Shown: positions 8,251-16,442, counted from the first letter of the stretch. The stretch is DNA of 40,744 bases from Syntrophobacteraceae bacterium (GCA_031292215.1 JARLHO010000126.1:1-40744), one strand, 5' to 3'. Numbers and translations are program-made. The notes: generated from the letters alone by a model not told the origin.

Positions 8251-8293
8251 GAGACAATTCCGGGATAGTATTGGCATGGACGGAGGTCTACAA

Positions 8294-9871
8294 ATGGCGC
8301 CCGAACAACTTGCAGAAGAATATTTTGGCAGGCTTACGCAGGCGAGTGTCTGCCTGGAGCAGGGATTGGCGGATGGGACGGCCGAGATCGTTTCGGGTGT
8401 GCCGGGTGAAATAGAAACAAAGGACTTCCCTTTCGAAGCCAAAGAAGAGATACGGACCTGCGCCCGATCTCTTCTAGACAGGGTCGATACACGATCGCAA
8501 AAGGAGACCGTTTCCTTGGAGCAATGTAGCAAAGCCGACCCCGCTCAGCTCTATACCTACGGTTTGGCGCTAATTGACGGGCAGTTTTGGGAGGAAGCCA
8601 TTCAAGAATTACGGCTGGCTGCCGACCTCGGGTTTAAACCGCTTACATGCAGGGAGTTATGCGGTGACTGCGCCATGAAACTGCAAAATTGGCAGGAAGC
8701 TTTCCGTTTTTACCAAAGCGTCTATGCCGATGAAAATATCTCCCAAGAGCAGAAAAAAACCATACTGGCCAAAATCTCCAAGTGCTCTCAAGAGCAAAAG
8801 AAAGAACATGCGGGCCTATCGACCGAGGGAAAAGCCGGCGAGGAGCCGGGGGCAAAATCCGATTACAACAATCCCTCGGTGGTCTCGCTCGACTCCTGTA
8901 TGGCCGATTGCGCTATCGGACAAACGGTGACATCGTGGACCGACCCGACCGGCGCAAGTCTTTGCGGAAGCGTCCACTCCTACAAAGTTAGCGACCTGCT
9001 CCATGTCGGATCGAGTTCTCTTATCGTGGAACTCCAGGACCAGGAAGACGGCAGAAAGTTCGCCGGCCAGGCTTTTGCCGGACGACTAAAGGACGCGCTT
9101 CCGGTCCAAACGCTTGCTGCCTGGACAAAAAAACAGATGTTGATCAATTCCCGCCATTTGGTCCGCATACAGGATCTGGCGAACTGGGAAGGACATTTTT
9201 TCGTAGTCCGCGAATACCTGCCTCTTTCGCTAAACGAGCTGCTGAGGGAAGGATGGGCCATGCCGGTCCCTCTTGCCGTAAAGATCGCCTACCAGGTGCT
9301 CGAAGCACTAGGAGATCTCCACCTTCATATGGCCGCGGACGGCGAAATACGAAACTTTTTCCACCTCGATCTGCGTCCTTCGCGCATCCTTTTGGGAAAA
9401 GAAAAACTGCGTCTTAAAATATACAACGGCGGTCTGCTAAAAGAGGTGGAAAAGTTCAACCCGGGAAGAGGCGCTCTTAGAGAACTGCCCCTTCCCCACC
9501 TTTCCTACAGGGCCCCCGAACAGTTCCGGGTCTATCTTTCGCGCAAAAGACCTCCCGTATTTACCGATATCTACCAGTTCGGAACGCTCCTCTACGAAAT
9601 GCTGACCGGGCTCCCGGCATTCAAAGCCTCTTCTTTCGAAGAATATGAAATTCAGCATTGCGAGCAGTACCCTACCCCGCCCCGGGTATGGCGGTCCGAG
9701 ATCCCTGAAACGCTAAACGAACTCGTAATGAACTGTCTTGCCTACGACCCTACCAGACGTTTCCGAAGCACCACCCAGATATCGCTCGCCCTGGAAAAGT
9801 CTTTCCCGACGGCGGTGGGCCGCGCGGGAGACGATCTCTACCAGAAATACCTCCGCACATTAGGATTCTAG
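8294..9871 (+). CDS. TPR-containing Ser/Thr pseudokinase
   Basis: A 525-residue protein with N-terminal TPR-like helices (YTYGLALIDGQFWEEAIQELRLAADLG, about residues 80-160), a linker, and a protein-kinase fold from about 225. The catalytic loop is HLDLRPSR (His357, Asp359 kept, but the Asn of HRDLKPxN is Arg). DFG is replaced by NGG (Asn378), the VAIK Lys is not evident, while YRAPEQ (405-410) and DIYQFGTLLYEMLTG are kept. Loss of the metal-binding Asn and Asp predicts a pseudokinase. GGAGGT seven bases before ATG 8294 favours this start over one six codons earlier. It follows the repeat protein by 43 bases and ends the cluster; an assembly or scaffold role with the GTPase is inferred. Confidence 0.82.
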   Translation: MAPEQLAEEYFGRLTQASVCLEQGLADGTAEIVSGVPGEIETKDFPFEAKEEIRTCARSLLDRVDTRSQKETVSLEQCSKADPAQLYTYGLALIDGQFWEEAIQELRLAADLGFKPLTCRELCGDCAMKLQNWQEAFRFYQSVYADENISQEQKKTILAKISKCSQEQKKEHAGLSTEGKAGEEPGAKSDYNNPSVVSLDSCMADCAIGQTVTSWTDPTGASLCGSVHSYKVSDLLHVGSSSLIVELQDQEDGRKFAGQAFAGRLKDALPVQTLAAWTKKQMLINSRHLVRIQDLANWEGHFFVVREYLPLSLNELLREGWAMPVPLAVKIAYQVLEALGDLHLHMAADGEIRNFFHLDLRPSRILLGKEKLRLKIYNGGLLKEVEKFNPGRGALRELPLPHLSYRAPEQFRVYLSRKRPPVFTDIYQFGTLLYEMLTGLPAFKASSFEEYEIQHCEQYPTPPRVWRSEIPETLNELVMNCLAYDPTRRFRSTTQISLALEKSFPTAVGRAGDDLYQKYLRTLGF

Positions 9872-9997
9872 GCCAAAACCATGGGGGAACGGGGCAGGCT
9901 GGATGCACACAGGCCATGTCCGCAGCCTGTTTAAATGACACGCATGAAGGCGCGAGGCTCTATCCCCCCCCTTTGCAAGGAAGCGCATGGAGGGCCA

Positions 9998-10269
9998 GGC
10001 TCAATCGGCCCCCTTTTTTCAAAGCTTACAATTACCACACATACGCCCACCTATCTCCTTTTGCAAAGTTGCAAATAAGGGGGGCGAGCGAGCCCAGCCG
10101 GTCCATGCGCGTCATTGCAAGCGACTGGAGAGTAAATCCCCCCAACCCCCCTTTGCAAAAAAGGGAGGCGATCGAGCCAAGCCCCTACAGGCGAGTCATT
10201 GCAAAAGGAGGTAAGTGGGGGCAGGTGCGGGTAAGTGTAAGCATTGAAAAAATGGGGGGCGATTGAGCC
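9998..10269. repeat. Outer inverted repeat enclosing MITE copy 1
   Basis: GGCTCAATCGGCCCCC (9998-10013, then TTTTTTC) and its near reverse complement at 10246-10269 (GAAAAAAT then GGGGGGCGATTGAGCC) enclose the 217-bp element. The same arm sequence occurs alone at about 3886-3922, so MITE copy 1 sits inside another palindromic repeat. Confidence 0.65.
10025..10241. mobile_element. MITE-like palindromic element, copy 1 (217 bp)
   Basis: It begins CTTACAATTACC and ends with the diverged reverse complement GGGTAAGTGTAAG. The interior matches copies 2 and 3, including CTATCTCCTTTTGCAAAG, GAGCCCAGCCGGTCCATGCG and a C-run then CTTTGCAAAAAAGG hairpin. No matching 9-bp target duplication flanks it, and its right terminus is the most diverged of the three. 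Non-autonomous: it encodes no transposase. Confidence 0.8.
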
Positions 10270-10340
10270 AACCTCACAGTCACGTGTCGTATGCGCACGC
10301 AGGATTTCCTATGGGGGACGGCCATGCAAGTGCACCAAAA

Positions 10341-10357
10341 TGTAGAAACTTCAGACA
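10341..10357. promoter_or_regulatory. Possible NifA-type upstream activator site
   Basis: TGT (10341-10343) and ACA (10355-10357) are separated by 11 bases; the classical NifA site is TGT-N10-ACA. It lies about 125 bases upstream of the sigma-54 promoter, an appropriate distance. The one-base-long spacer makes it tentative. Confidence 0.3.
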
Positions 10358-10478
10358 ATTTAGGTAAAGTCGCGCTCTTATGGTGCCCGGATGGACCTTC
10401 GCCTTCTGGCTGATTAGCACTCTTAAACCCTTGTAGGGTATTGCGGGACCGGTATCGCAGGAGTAGTAAATAAGAACC

Positions 10479-10493
10479 TGGCATGCTGCTTGC
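10479..10493 (+). promoter_or_regulatory. Sigma-54 (RpoN) promoter of nifV
   Basis: TGGCATGCTGCTTGC matches the -24/-12 consensus TGGCACGNNNNTTGC at all but one fixed position, with GG at 10480-10481 and GC at 10492-10493 in correct spacing. Transcription would start near 10505, about 33 bases before the ATG. Sigma-54 control is typical of nif genes. Confidence 0.82.
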
Positions 10494-10537
10494 GATAGTG
10501 ATCTCATATGGGTAATCGCTTTTTGGAGGATTAGACG

Positions 10538-11710
10538 ATGGTCGATACCGTTATGGCCCCGGCAGTTACGATAAACGACACGACCCTGCGAGACGGTGAG
10601 CAGACGGCCGGAGTAGCGTTTACAATTACGGAGAGGATCGAAATCGCTCGAAGCCTTGACGAGGCAGGGGTCGGGGAACTGGAAGTCGGCATCCCCGCAA
10701 TGGGCGCTCAGGAGCAGGAGGAAATACGAGCCATCGAAGGCCTGGGACTTAAGGCGCGTCTGGTGGTCTGGTGCAGGATGATAGACGATGACCTTATGGC
10801 CGCACGCTCGTGCGGAGTCGGGACGGTCAACTTATCCATTCCGGTATCCGATCAGCAGGTAGAGTCCAAGTTGGGACGGGATCGATCCTGGGTGCTAAAA
10901 CAGATCGCATCGATGACCCGCAAGGCGAAAGACATGGGGTTCGAGGTATGTGTGGGGGGAGAGGACAGTTCTCGAGCCGACCCTGAATTTTTGAACCGTG
11001 TCGTAGCCGCCGCCGAAAAGGCCGGGGCCATGCGGTTCCGGTTTGCCGACACAATGGGATTACTCGATCCATTCTCGGCCTTCGAGATATTCAGGCGGCT
11101 GCGGCTCGCGACGACTCTTCAATTGGAAATCCATGCCCATAACGACCTGGGTCTAGCGACCGCAAACACCCTTGCTGCGATACGCGGGGGGGCAACCCAT
11201 GCGAATACGACGGTAAACGGCCTGGGCGAACGGGCCGGGAATGCTCCTCTCGAAGAGGTGGTGGTGGCCCTTGGCAAACTCTACGGGATCGAGACAGGAG
11301 TTTTACCCCGCAGTCTCCAGGTCCTCTCGGAACTGGTTGCAAGAGCCTCCGGCAGACCCGTTCCGGTCAATAAGGCAATCGTTGGAGAAGCGATTTTCAC
11401 CCATGAGTCCGGAATCCATGTCAGCGGAATTCTGCGGGACCCGGCCAATTACCAGAACATCGACCCGGAAGAATTCGGGCGAAGCAACCGGTTGGTGTTG
11501 GGCAAGCACTCGGGCGCAACGTCTATCGTATGGGCTTACCGCCAGCAGGGGGAGCGCATCGACGCCAGGGAGGCCAAAGCGATCCTTTCCCTGGTTCGCG
11601 CGCATTCCACCAGGACCAAGCATGGCCCGGAAGCCGCCGATCTTTTGCGCTTTTTGGCCCAGACAAGGAATGGCGCAACTGGTGGAGGCACCCGGTCCGG
11701 TACTGTGTGA
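10538..11710 (+). CDS. nifV: Homocitrate synthase NifV
   Basis: A 390-residue DRE-TIM metallolyase. It would condense acetyl-CoA with 2-oxoglutarate to homocitrate, the organic ligand of the nitrogenase FeMo-cofactor. The N-terminal motif INDTTLRDGEQTAGVAF (residues 12-28) is the NifV form of the family signature, and HAHNDLG (His199, His201) supplies metal ligands. NGLGERAGNAPLEEVV and HESGIHVSG complete the catalytic barrel, and the length is typical of NifV (LeuA and CimA are longer). GGAGG precedes ATG 10538. It stands alone behind a sigma-54 promoter; no other nif gene lies in the window, although a molybdate-binding Mop protein is 6 kb downstream. An isopropylmalate- or citramalate-synthase role is less likely. 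Confidence 0.88.
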   Translation: MVDTVMAPAVTINDTTLRDGEQTAGVAFTITERIEIARSLDEAGVGELEVGIPAMGAQEQEEIRAIEGLGLKARLVVWCRMIDDDLMAARSCGVGTVNLSIPVSDQQVESKLGRDRSWVLKQIASMTRKAKDMGFEVCVGGEDSSRADPEFLNRVVAAAEKAGAMRFRFADTMGLLDPFSAFEIFRRLRLATTLQLEIHAHNDLGLATANTLAAIRGGATHANTTVNGLGERAGNAPLEEVVVALGKLYGIETGVLPRSLQVLSELVARASGRPVPVNKAIVGEAIFTHESGIHVSGILRDPANYQNIDPEEFGRSNRLVLGKHSGATSIVWAYRQQGERIDAREAKAILSLVRAHSTRTKHGPEAADLLRFLAQTRNGATGGGTRSGTV

Positions 11711-11930
11711 GCGCCCCCCCCCATTATGGGACGCAGGAAATTGGCAGGCCCAAGACAATAGAGCCCCGTGCGTTGCACGGCTCGCTTGAGTCCCTCACGC
11801 AAAGAAGAGAAAGGGCATTGCCAACGTATCTGCAAGAGGAATTTTCCGGATGGTAGCCGGGATCCGCGGATAAAAGCGAACACCCCGGCAGCGGGATTTA
11901 GCGGGCTTTTTCGCAACAAAGGCTCTCCCC

Positions 11931-11985
11931 CCCCTCGACCCTGCGAACCGTGTAAAGCTGCAGGGCCGAAGTGAGGGGCCTTTTT
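11931..11985 (+). terminator. Probable terminator after nifV
   Basis: An outer stem CCCCTC/GAGGGG (11931-11936 / 11973-11978) and an inner stem CCCTGC/GCAGGG (11939-11944 / 11960-11965) precede CC and five T residues (11981-11985). The stem is bulged, so efficiency is uncertain. It lies 220 bases past nifV and just before the end of the convergent small gene. Confidence 0.5.
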
Positions 11986-11991
11986 AGCGCA

Positions 11992-12138
11992 TCAACCTTC
12001 GCTCTGGTTTTCTTTTTCCAGCTTCGTCAAGGTGTTCAGATTCTCACGAACCTGCTTTTGCGCGGTCTTCATGTTGACCTTATTGGAAGTGCGCTTCCTG
12101 TATCTGATTTTTTCAGTCTTTTGAGTCTTGGAACCCAT
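11992..12138 (-). CDS. 48-residue lysine-rich small protein
   Basis: A minus-strand frame encodes MGSKTQKTEKIRYRKRTSNK, then a helical tail rich in Lys, Gln and Asn and ending KLEKENQSEG. GGAG precedes the ATG by about seven bases. The pattern of a short basic head followed by NK-x-N-x-K-x-x-QK-x-x-x-EN resembles small conserved hypothetical proteins of Deltaproteobacteria that I recall only as unnamed families. Strong basicity suggests nucleic-acid or ribosome association, an inference. It is too short for common gene-calling cut-offs. It lies 98 bases downstream of the kinase gene on the same strand and may share its transcript. Confidence 0.55.
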   Translation of the reverse strand: MGSKTQKTEKIRYRKRTSNKVNMKTAQKQVRENLNTLTKLEKENQSEG

Positions 12139-12236
12139 ATCCATCTCCATGGCGACAAAAAAATAAAAGATCCGGGTGGACGCCGGATCATCAAAAATCT
12201 GCGGTGCAAGCCATATACCAGATAAGATGGTTCATG

Positions 12237-13304
12237 TCACCAGATTTTCTCTCTCCGGCTTGACGCAATAGTAAAGGCTCGCCCGCCGATTTCGCCGACC
12301 AGTTTTGCCAGCCGGGGATATCGCCCTCTGCCGATGGCTGCGAGGTGCAGCGCCAATTGTTCGAAGGCGAACGGAACATATTGCAAAAACTGTTTCTTTT
12401 TCTTCGTCACCCCCAAAAAGCCATAAGCGCCAAGGATCTGAAGATTTCGAGCAAGCCTTACGGCCGCAAACTTTTTTAAAAAATCTCCTTTCGAAAAGCC
12501 GAATAGGCGTCCGGTCGAAGACCAATATGCCGAAAGGAGCCTGTCCTGTAGACGAAATGGAAGTTTAACATAAGGGTCGATGAGAAGGGAGGCAAGGTCA
12601 TAGACAGGTGGCCCGAACCGCATTCCCTGGAAATCGATCAGCTTGAGCCCTCCTCGATGAACCATGATGTTGCGGCTCTGAAAGTCCCGATGGAAGACGA
12701 GTGAGCCGCGGCTCACTCCGGCGTCTTCGGCGATAGCTTCGAAATCCGCGCGGAGTTCATCGGGGGTCGTTTCCAACCCCATGCATCCATTGACAAAAGA
12801 TTTACGGAAATACTCCAGTTCGCGTTCGTAGACAAAGGCGGGATCGTAGACGGGCGAATCGAAGCAAAACCGCGGCTCGAAGCCGTCGGCAGCCTTCCTG
12901 TGAAGCTCCCCGAGCATCTTTATCGCATGGTTATAGATGGATTCGAGGCGTGAGGGGCGGGAGAGGACAAATTTCTGCAGATGCAAATCGCCTGCGTCTT
13001 CGAGAAGAAATCTCCCCCGGGCGACATCGGCATGGAGAATACGCGGCGCGGGAAGCCCCTTCGAATGGAGGTGATTTCCTATAAGAAGGTAGGAGTCGTT
13101 TTCATCGGTTACAGGCGCTTTCAGGCGGCGGGGCGAAATGAGCCCGACAAGAGTACCGGCGGAACAAAAGATCCGGAAAAATTTCCTATCCGATCCGTCG
13201 CCTGCCAGGGGCACGACCCTTGCCTTTTCAAAAGGCCCCAACAGGCTTCGGGCGTTTTCCAGCAATTCGTCCAACCCTTGCGGCTCCCGGTTGCTCGCGC
13301 TCAC
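12237..13304 (-). CDS. Aminoglycoside-phosphotransferase-fold sugar kinase (AmgK-like)
   Basis: A 355-residue APH-family kinase. It has a glycine-rich N-lobe loop (LAGDGSDRKFFRI), the Brenner motif VFHRDFQSRNIM (catalytic Asp and metal Asn) and LIDFQGMRFGPPVYDLASLL with the second metal Asp, followed by an alpha-helical C-lobe. Paired with a sugar-1-phosphate nucleotidyltransferase it matches the AmgK/MurU arrangement, in which the kinase phosphorylates the anomeric carbon of MurNAc or GlcNAc in peptidoglycan recycling. The start is GTG (complement of 13302-13304), overlapping the stop of the upstream nucleotidyltransferase gene as GTGA; the longer open frame upstream is antisense noise within that gene. 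Substrate specificity is not shown by the sequence. Confidence 0.83.
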   Translation of the reverse strand: MSASNREPQGLDELLENARSLLGPFEKARVVPLAGDGSDRKFFRIFCSAGTLVGLISPRRLKAPVTDENDSYLLIGNHLHSKGLPAPRILHADVARGRFLLEDAGDLHLQKFVLSRPSRLESIYNHAIKMLGELHRKAADGFEPRFCFDSPVYDPAFVYERELEYFRKSFVNGCMGLETTPDELRADFEAIAEDAGVSRGSLVFHRDFQSRNIMVHRGGLKLIDFQGMRFGPPVYDLASLLIDPYVKLPFRLQDRLLSAYWSSTGRLFGFSKGDFLKKFAAVRLARNLQILGAYGFLGVTKKKKQFLQYVPFAFEQLALHLAAIGRGRYPRLAKLVGEIGGRAFTIASSRREKIW

Positions 13305-14272
13305 AGCGACACCGGCGCAAATATTTTTCCGGAGTGGCTGCCGGAAATATTCATCCCATCCGCCACGATGCAGTCTTTTAGACTGCTGCCTCTCTCGATC
13401 CGAACACCGTCCCAAAGGATAACGTTTTCCAGGCGCACCTCCTCGCAAACCATGGCTCCACGGCCGATCACAACGGATCCCTCAAGACGACAGCCCGGGT
13501 CTAGCCGCGCTTGCGGATGAACCGTAATGCTTTTTCCCGTTTCGATGGGGCAAAGACAACCCGGATCGAGTCCGGCAAGTTCGATGGTCAATTTGGCATA
13601 ACTTTCGATCGATCCCATCTCGCGCCAGAAAAGGTCCCGTTGAAAAAGCGCAGCCGGCGGATCGTCTTTAGCTATGAGATTACGGTAAATCCCGATAATA
13701 TCGCACGGGTCTTCGCAGGGCAGATCGGATACGGCCGAAGCATCGATAAAATGAATCCCGGTAAAGGCCAGCAGCCTGGCCGTTTTATCCTTTTTTAGAG
13801 CCTCGTGGGCTTCTTGTCCAAATCCCAACACGAATCCGTCTTTGCCAACCGCTACGTTATTAAATTCCGGACAGTCGTGCAAAAGAAGGCTGACACGGGC
13901 CGCTGAGAGGCTGTGGCGCACGTAGAGAGCGCCAAGGTCGGCATTGCACAAGACATCGGCGTTTACCACGGCCAAAGGGGCATCCCCCGCACGCTCGGCA
14001 GCAGACCTTATTGCGCCCCCGGTACCCAGGAGCACCTGCTCATAGAGGACTTCAACGGGAACCGGCCATTTTTTTCCGCAAACCGCGGCGCGTATATGTT
14101 CCTTGAGATGAAAGGCATTGAGAAACAGCGAGTCGAACCCCCGCCGAAAGAGATTATCGATCCAGAACTCGAGCATCGTTACGTTTCGAAGGGGAGTAAG
14201 AGCCTTCGGACGGGAATGGGTAAGGGGCAAAAGCCTTGTGCCCAGCCCTGCCGCCAAAATCATCGCACGCAT
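13301..14272 (-). CDS. Sugar-1-phosphate nucleotidyltransferase (MurU-like) with beta-helix tail
   Basis: A 323-residue nucleotidyltransferase. The signature MILAAGLGTRLLPLTHSRPKAL (residues 4-25) binds the nucleotide, YEQVLLGTGGAI follows, and VVNADVL holds the metal-binding Asp. Residues about 245-320 contain hexapeptide-like turns (IGRGAMVCEEVRLENVILWDG) predicting a left-handed beta-helix, which the roughly 225-residue Pseudomonas MurU lacks. It would make an NDP-sugar from the product of the kinase whose gene it overlaps by 4 bases. ManC/GlmU-type sugar activation for the envelope is an alternative. It is the first gene of the minus-strand pair; the promoter must lie within the upstream gap. 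Confidence 0.84.
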   Translation of the reverse strand: MRAMILAAGLGTRLLPLTHSRPKALTPLRNVTMLEFWIDNLFRRGFDSLFLNAFHLKEHIRAAVCGKKWPVPVEVLYEQVLLGTGGAIRSAAERAGDAPLAVVNADVLCNADLGALYVRHSLSAARVSLLLHDCPEFNNVAVGKDGFVLGFGQEAHEALKKDKTARLLAFTGIHFIDASAVSDLPCEDPCDIIGIYRNLIAKDDPPAALFQRDLFWREMGSIESYAKLTIELAGLDPGCLCPIETGKSITVHPQARLDPGCRLEGSVVIGRGAMVCEEVRLENVILWDGVRIERGSSLKDCIVADGMNISGSHSGKIFAPVSL

Positions 14273-14956
14273 GGAATCGTCTCGCTTCCGAGGTCTTTTC
14301 GAGACACCCTCAAGTTTAATCTCCTGAAGAGTCCAGTCCCTGTAAACACAGCATTTTACTATACGATCTCTCTATGTAATTGGCCACTTCTTTCAGCGCC
14401 TGCTTTCTCTTCTTTACAGCCGGCAAACCATCGGTTTCCAGCGGCGCCCGCGCCCGGTAATCTCCACAGATTTTGCGGTCCGAGCGGCTTGGCTCCAGGA
14501 GCCCAAGCTATGTACGTTTTAAATATCGTTTGACATTCATACACGACTATGATTTACAATCGATGACTTCTTTAAATGGCCTTATTTCGCACAAAGACTA
14601 CACGGGGGGGGCGATGCCGAATTTTTGGCGGGTTTGGCTTCAGCCTCAGCAGGCGCGGGATAGAGAAGGCATTCTTCGCATCTGATCATGACAATTGGCC
14701 TACTCTCATTTTCCTCTTCGATTGCTTAGCTCCCTCCACACTCCTACGCGGGCTCTTGATGGTTTCCGCCGGAAACGCGAAAGATTTATCGCGGGCAAAG
14801 ACTGCGCACCTCGGCCCCACAAGAAACTTCATGGTTTCGAGGGACACTTGGGGACGCGAGCAACCGAGTCAAAGAAAGGGGGTCGGTACAGGGAAAAAAC
14901 CACAGGCCAAGGTCCCGCAATATTAACATGTTTCTCACTAACAAGAGGGAATTGTA
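14273..14956. other. Divergent intergenic region (684 bp)
   Basis: It separates the minus-strand kinase pair from the plus-strand aldehyde dehydrogenase. No gene was recognised; small open frames here have no ribosome binding site or family signature. It should contain promoters for both directions. Confidence 0.5.
14530..14560 (+). promoter_or_regulatory. Weak sigma-70 promoter candidate
   Basis: TTGACA (14530-14535) and TACAAT (14555-14560) are separated by 19 bases. The boxes are good but the spacing is longer than the ideal 17, and the site is about 400 bases before the aldehyde dehydrogenase start. Confidence 0.25.
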
Positions 14957-16432
14957 ATGCAAAAACCCATGGATGAGAGCTACAACCTTTACATCGACGG
15001 CACATGGACGGCAGGAACGGGCGGGAAGACATTCACGACTTCGTGTCCCGCCAACGGGGAAACTCTTTCAACCTGCGTAGATGCGAGCAAGGAGGATGTG
15101 GACTGTGCCGTAAAAGCGGCGTGGAAGGCCTTTAAGACGTGGAAAGACGTCAGCCCCCAGGAACGCTCCTCCATGTTGCTTAAAATTGCCGATCTCATCG
15201 ACGAAAACGCCGAGAAGCTGGCGTTGATGGAGACACTGGACAACGGCAAGCCGATACGCGAGACCATGGCCGTGGACATCCCCTGGAGTTCGGATCATTT
15301 CCGCTATTTTGCGGGCGCCATCAGGACCGAAGAAGGCCAGGCGGTGATGATCGATAAAGATACTATGAGCATAGTTCTAAGAGAGCCGATCGGAGTCGTG
15401 GGGCAGATCGTTCCCTGGAATTTTCCTTTCCTGATGGCCGCCTGGAAAATCGCTCCGGTGCTCGCCGCAGGCTGCTGCACGGTGATCAAGCCGTCCAGCG
15501 CCACACCACTTAGTCTTTTGGAGTTTGCAAAGATTCTGGATAAGGTTTTGCCCCCCGGCGTAGTCAACGTAATCACTGGAAGCGGATCCGGGGCGGGCAA
15601 TTATATGCTCGAGCATCCTGATTTCAGCAAGCTTGCTTTTACCGGATCAACGGAAATCGGCTTCAATGTCGCTGAAGCGGCGGCAAAAAAGTTAATTCCC
15701 GCCACCCTGGAGCTGGGGGGGAAGTCGGCAAACATCTACTTTCCCGACTGTGACTGGGAGAAAGCCATCGAAGGTTTGCAGATAGGCATTCTTTTCAACC
15801 AGGGGCAGGTGTGCTGCGCCGGCTCCCGAGTCTTTGTGCACGAAGACATCTACGACAAATTCATCGCCGAAGCCTCAGAGGCGTTCAATAATGTCAAGGT
15901 GGGGCTGCCCTGGGAGAAAGACACGGTCATGGGCGCCCAGATAAACCAGATGCAGCTCGAAAAGATCCTGGCCTACGTAGAAGTGGGCAAAAATGAAGGG
16001 GCCAAAGTGGCCTGCGGCGGCTGCAGGGTAACGGAAAACGGTTTGGACAAGGGCGCTTTCATGAAGCCTACGCTTCTTGTGGACGGCAATAACAAAATGC
16101 GTGTGGCGCAAGAGGAGATATTTGGCCCGGTTGCGCTGGTTATAAAGTTCAAGACAGAAGATGAAGTCATCGCCATGGCCAACGACAGCGAGTACGGCCT
16201 GGGAGGAGCTGTCTGGACAAGGGATATAAACCGGGCGTTCAAGGTGGCCAAGGGCATCGAAACCGGCCGTATGTGGGTCAACAATTACAACAGCCTGCCG
16301 GCGCACAGTCCATTTGGAGGGTACAAAAAATCCGGCATAGGCAGGGAAACCCACAAGATGATATTGGATCATTATACCCAAACGAAGAACATTTTCGTGA
16401 GTTTGAACGGAAATAAGGTTGGACTGTATTAA
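14957..16432 (+). CDS. NAD(P)-dependent aldehyde dehydrogenase
   Basis: A 491-residue ALDH-superfamily enzyme that oxidises an aldehyde to the acid with NAD(P)+. It has the PWNFP cofactor-site motif, FTGSTEIG for the Rossmann dinucleotide site, general-base Glu252 in LELGGKS and nucleophile Cys286 in NQGQVCCAGSR. Near the end come EEIFGPV and the oligomerisation block SPFGGYKKSGIGRE. Length and motifs fit the betaine/acetaldehyde (ExaC/AldB) group; the substrate is not determinable. A GAGGG ribosome binding site precedes ATG 14957. A small ORF follows after a hairpin, and the 3' end of both is duplicated in decayed form 1.65 kb downstream. Confidence 0.9.
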   Translation: MQKPMDESYNLYIDGTWTAGTGGKTFTTSCPANGETLSTCVDASKEDVDCAVKAAWKAFKTWKDVSPQERSSMLLKIADLIDENAEKLALMETLDNGKPIRETMAVDIPWSSDHFRYFAGAIRTEEGQAVMIDKDTMSIVLREPIGVVGQIVPWNFPFLMAAWKIAPVLAAGCCTVIKPSSATPLSLLEFAKILDKVLPPGVVNVITGSGSGAGNYMLEHPDFSKLAFTGSTEIGFNVAEAAAKKLIPATLELGGKSANIYFPDCDWEKAIEGLQIGILFNQGQVCCAGSRVFVHEDIYDKFIAEASEAFNNVKVGLPWEKDTVMGAQINQMQLEKILAYVEVGKNEGAKVACGGCRVTENGLDKGAFMKPTLLVDGNNKMRVAQEEIFGPVALVIKFKTEDEVIAMANDSEYGLGGAVWTRDINRAFKVAKGIETGRMWVNNYNSLPAHSPFGGYKKSGIGRETHKMILDHYTQTKNIFVSLNGNKVGLY

Positions 16433-16442
16433 GGGTCGCAAT

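Larger units (their letters stand above)
9872..10537. other. Palindrome nest and nifV promoter region
   Basis: There is no gene here. The first part is nested palindromic repeats (C-run/G-run arms, then the MITE-like copy at 10025-10241). The rest (about 10270-10537) is unique sequence holding a sigma-54 promoter and a possible NifA site, listed separately. Confidence 0.6.

Noticed and set aside
14359-14544. 61-codon minus-strand open frame starting MYECQ
   Set aside because: No ribosome binding site, and the Gly/Ala/Pro-rich composition looks like chance coding in GC-rich DNA.
14630-14660. Sigma-54 promoter for the ALDH (TTGGCGGGTTTGGCTT)
   Set aside because: GG and GC are separated by 8 bases instead of the required 10.
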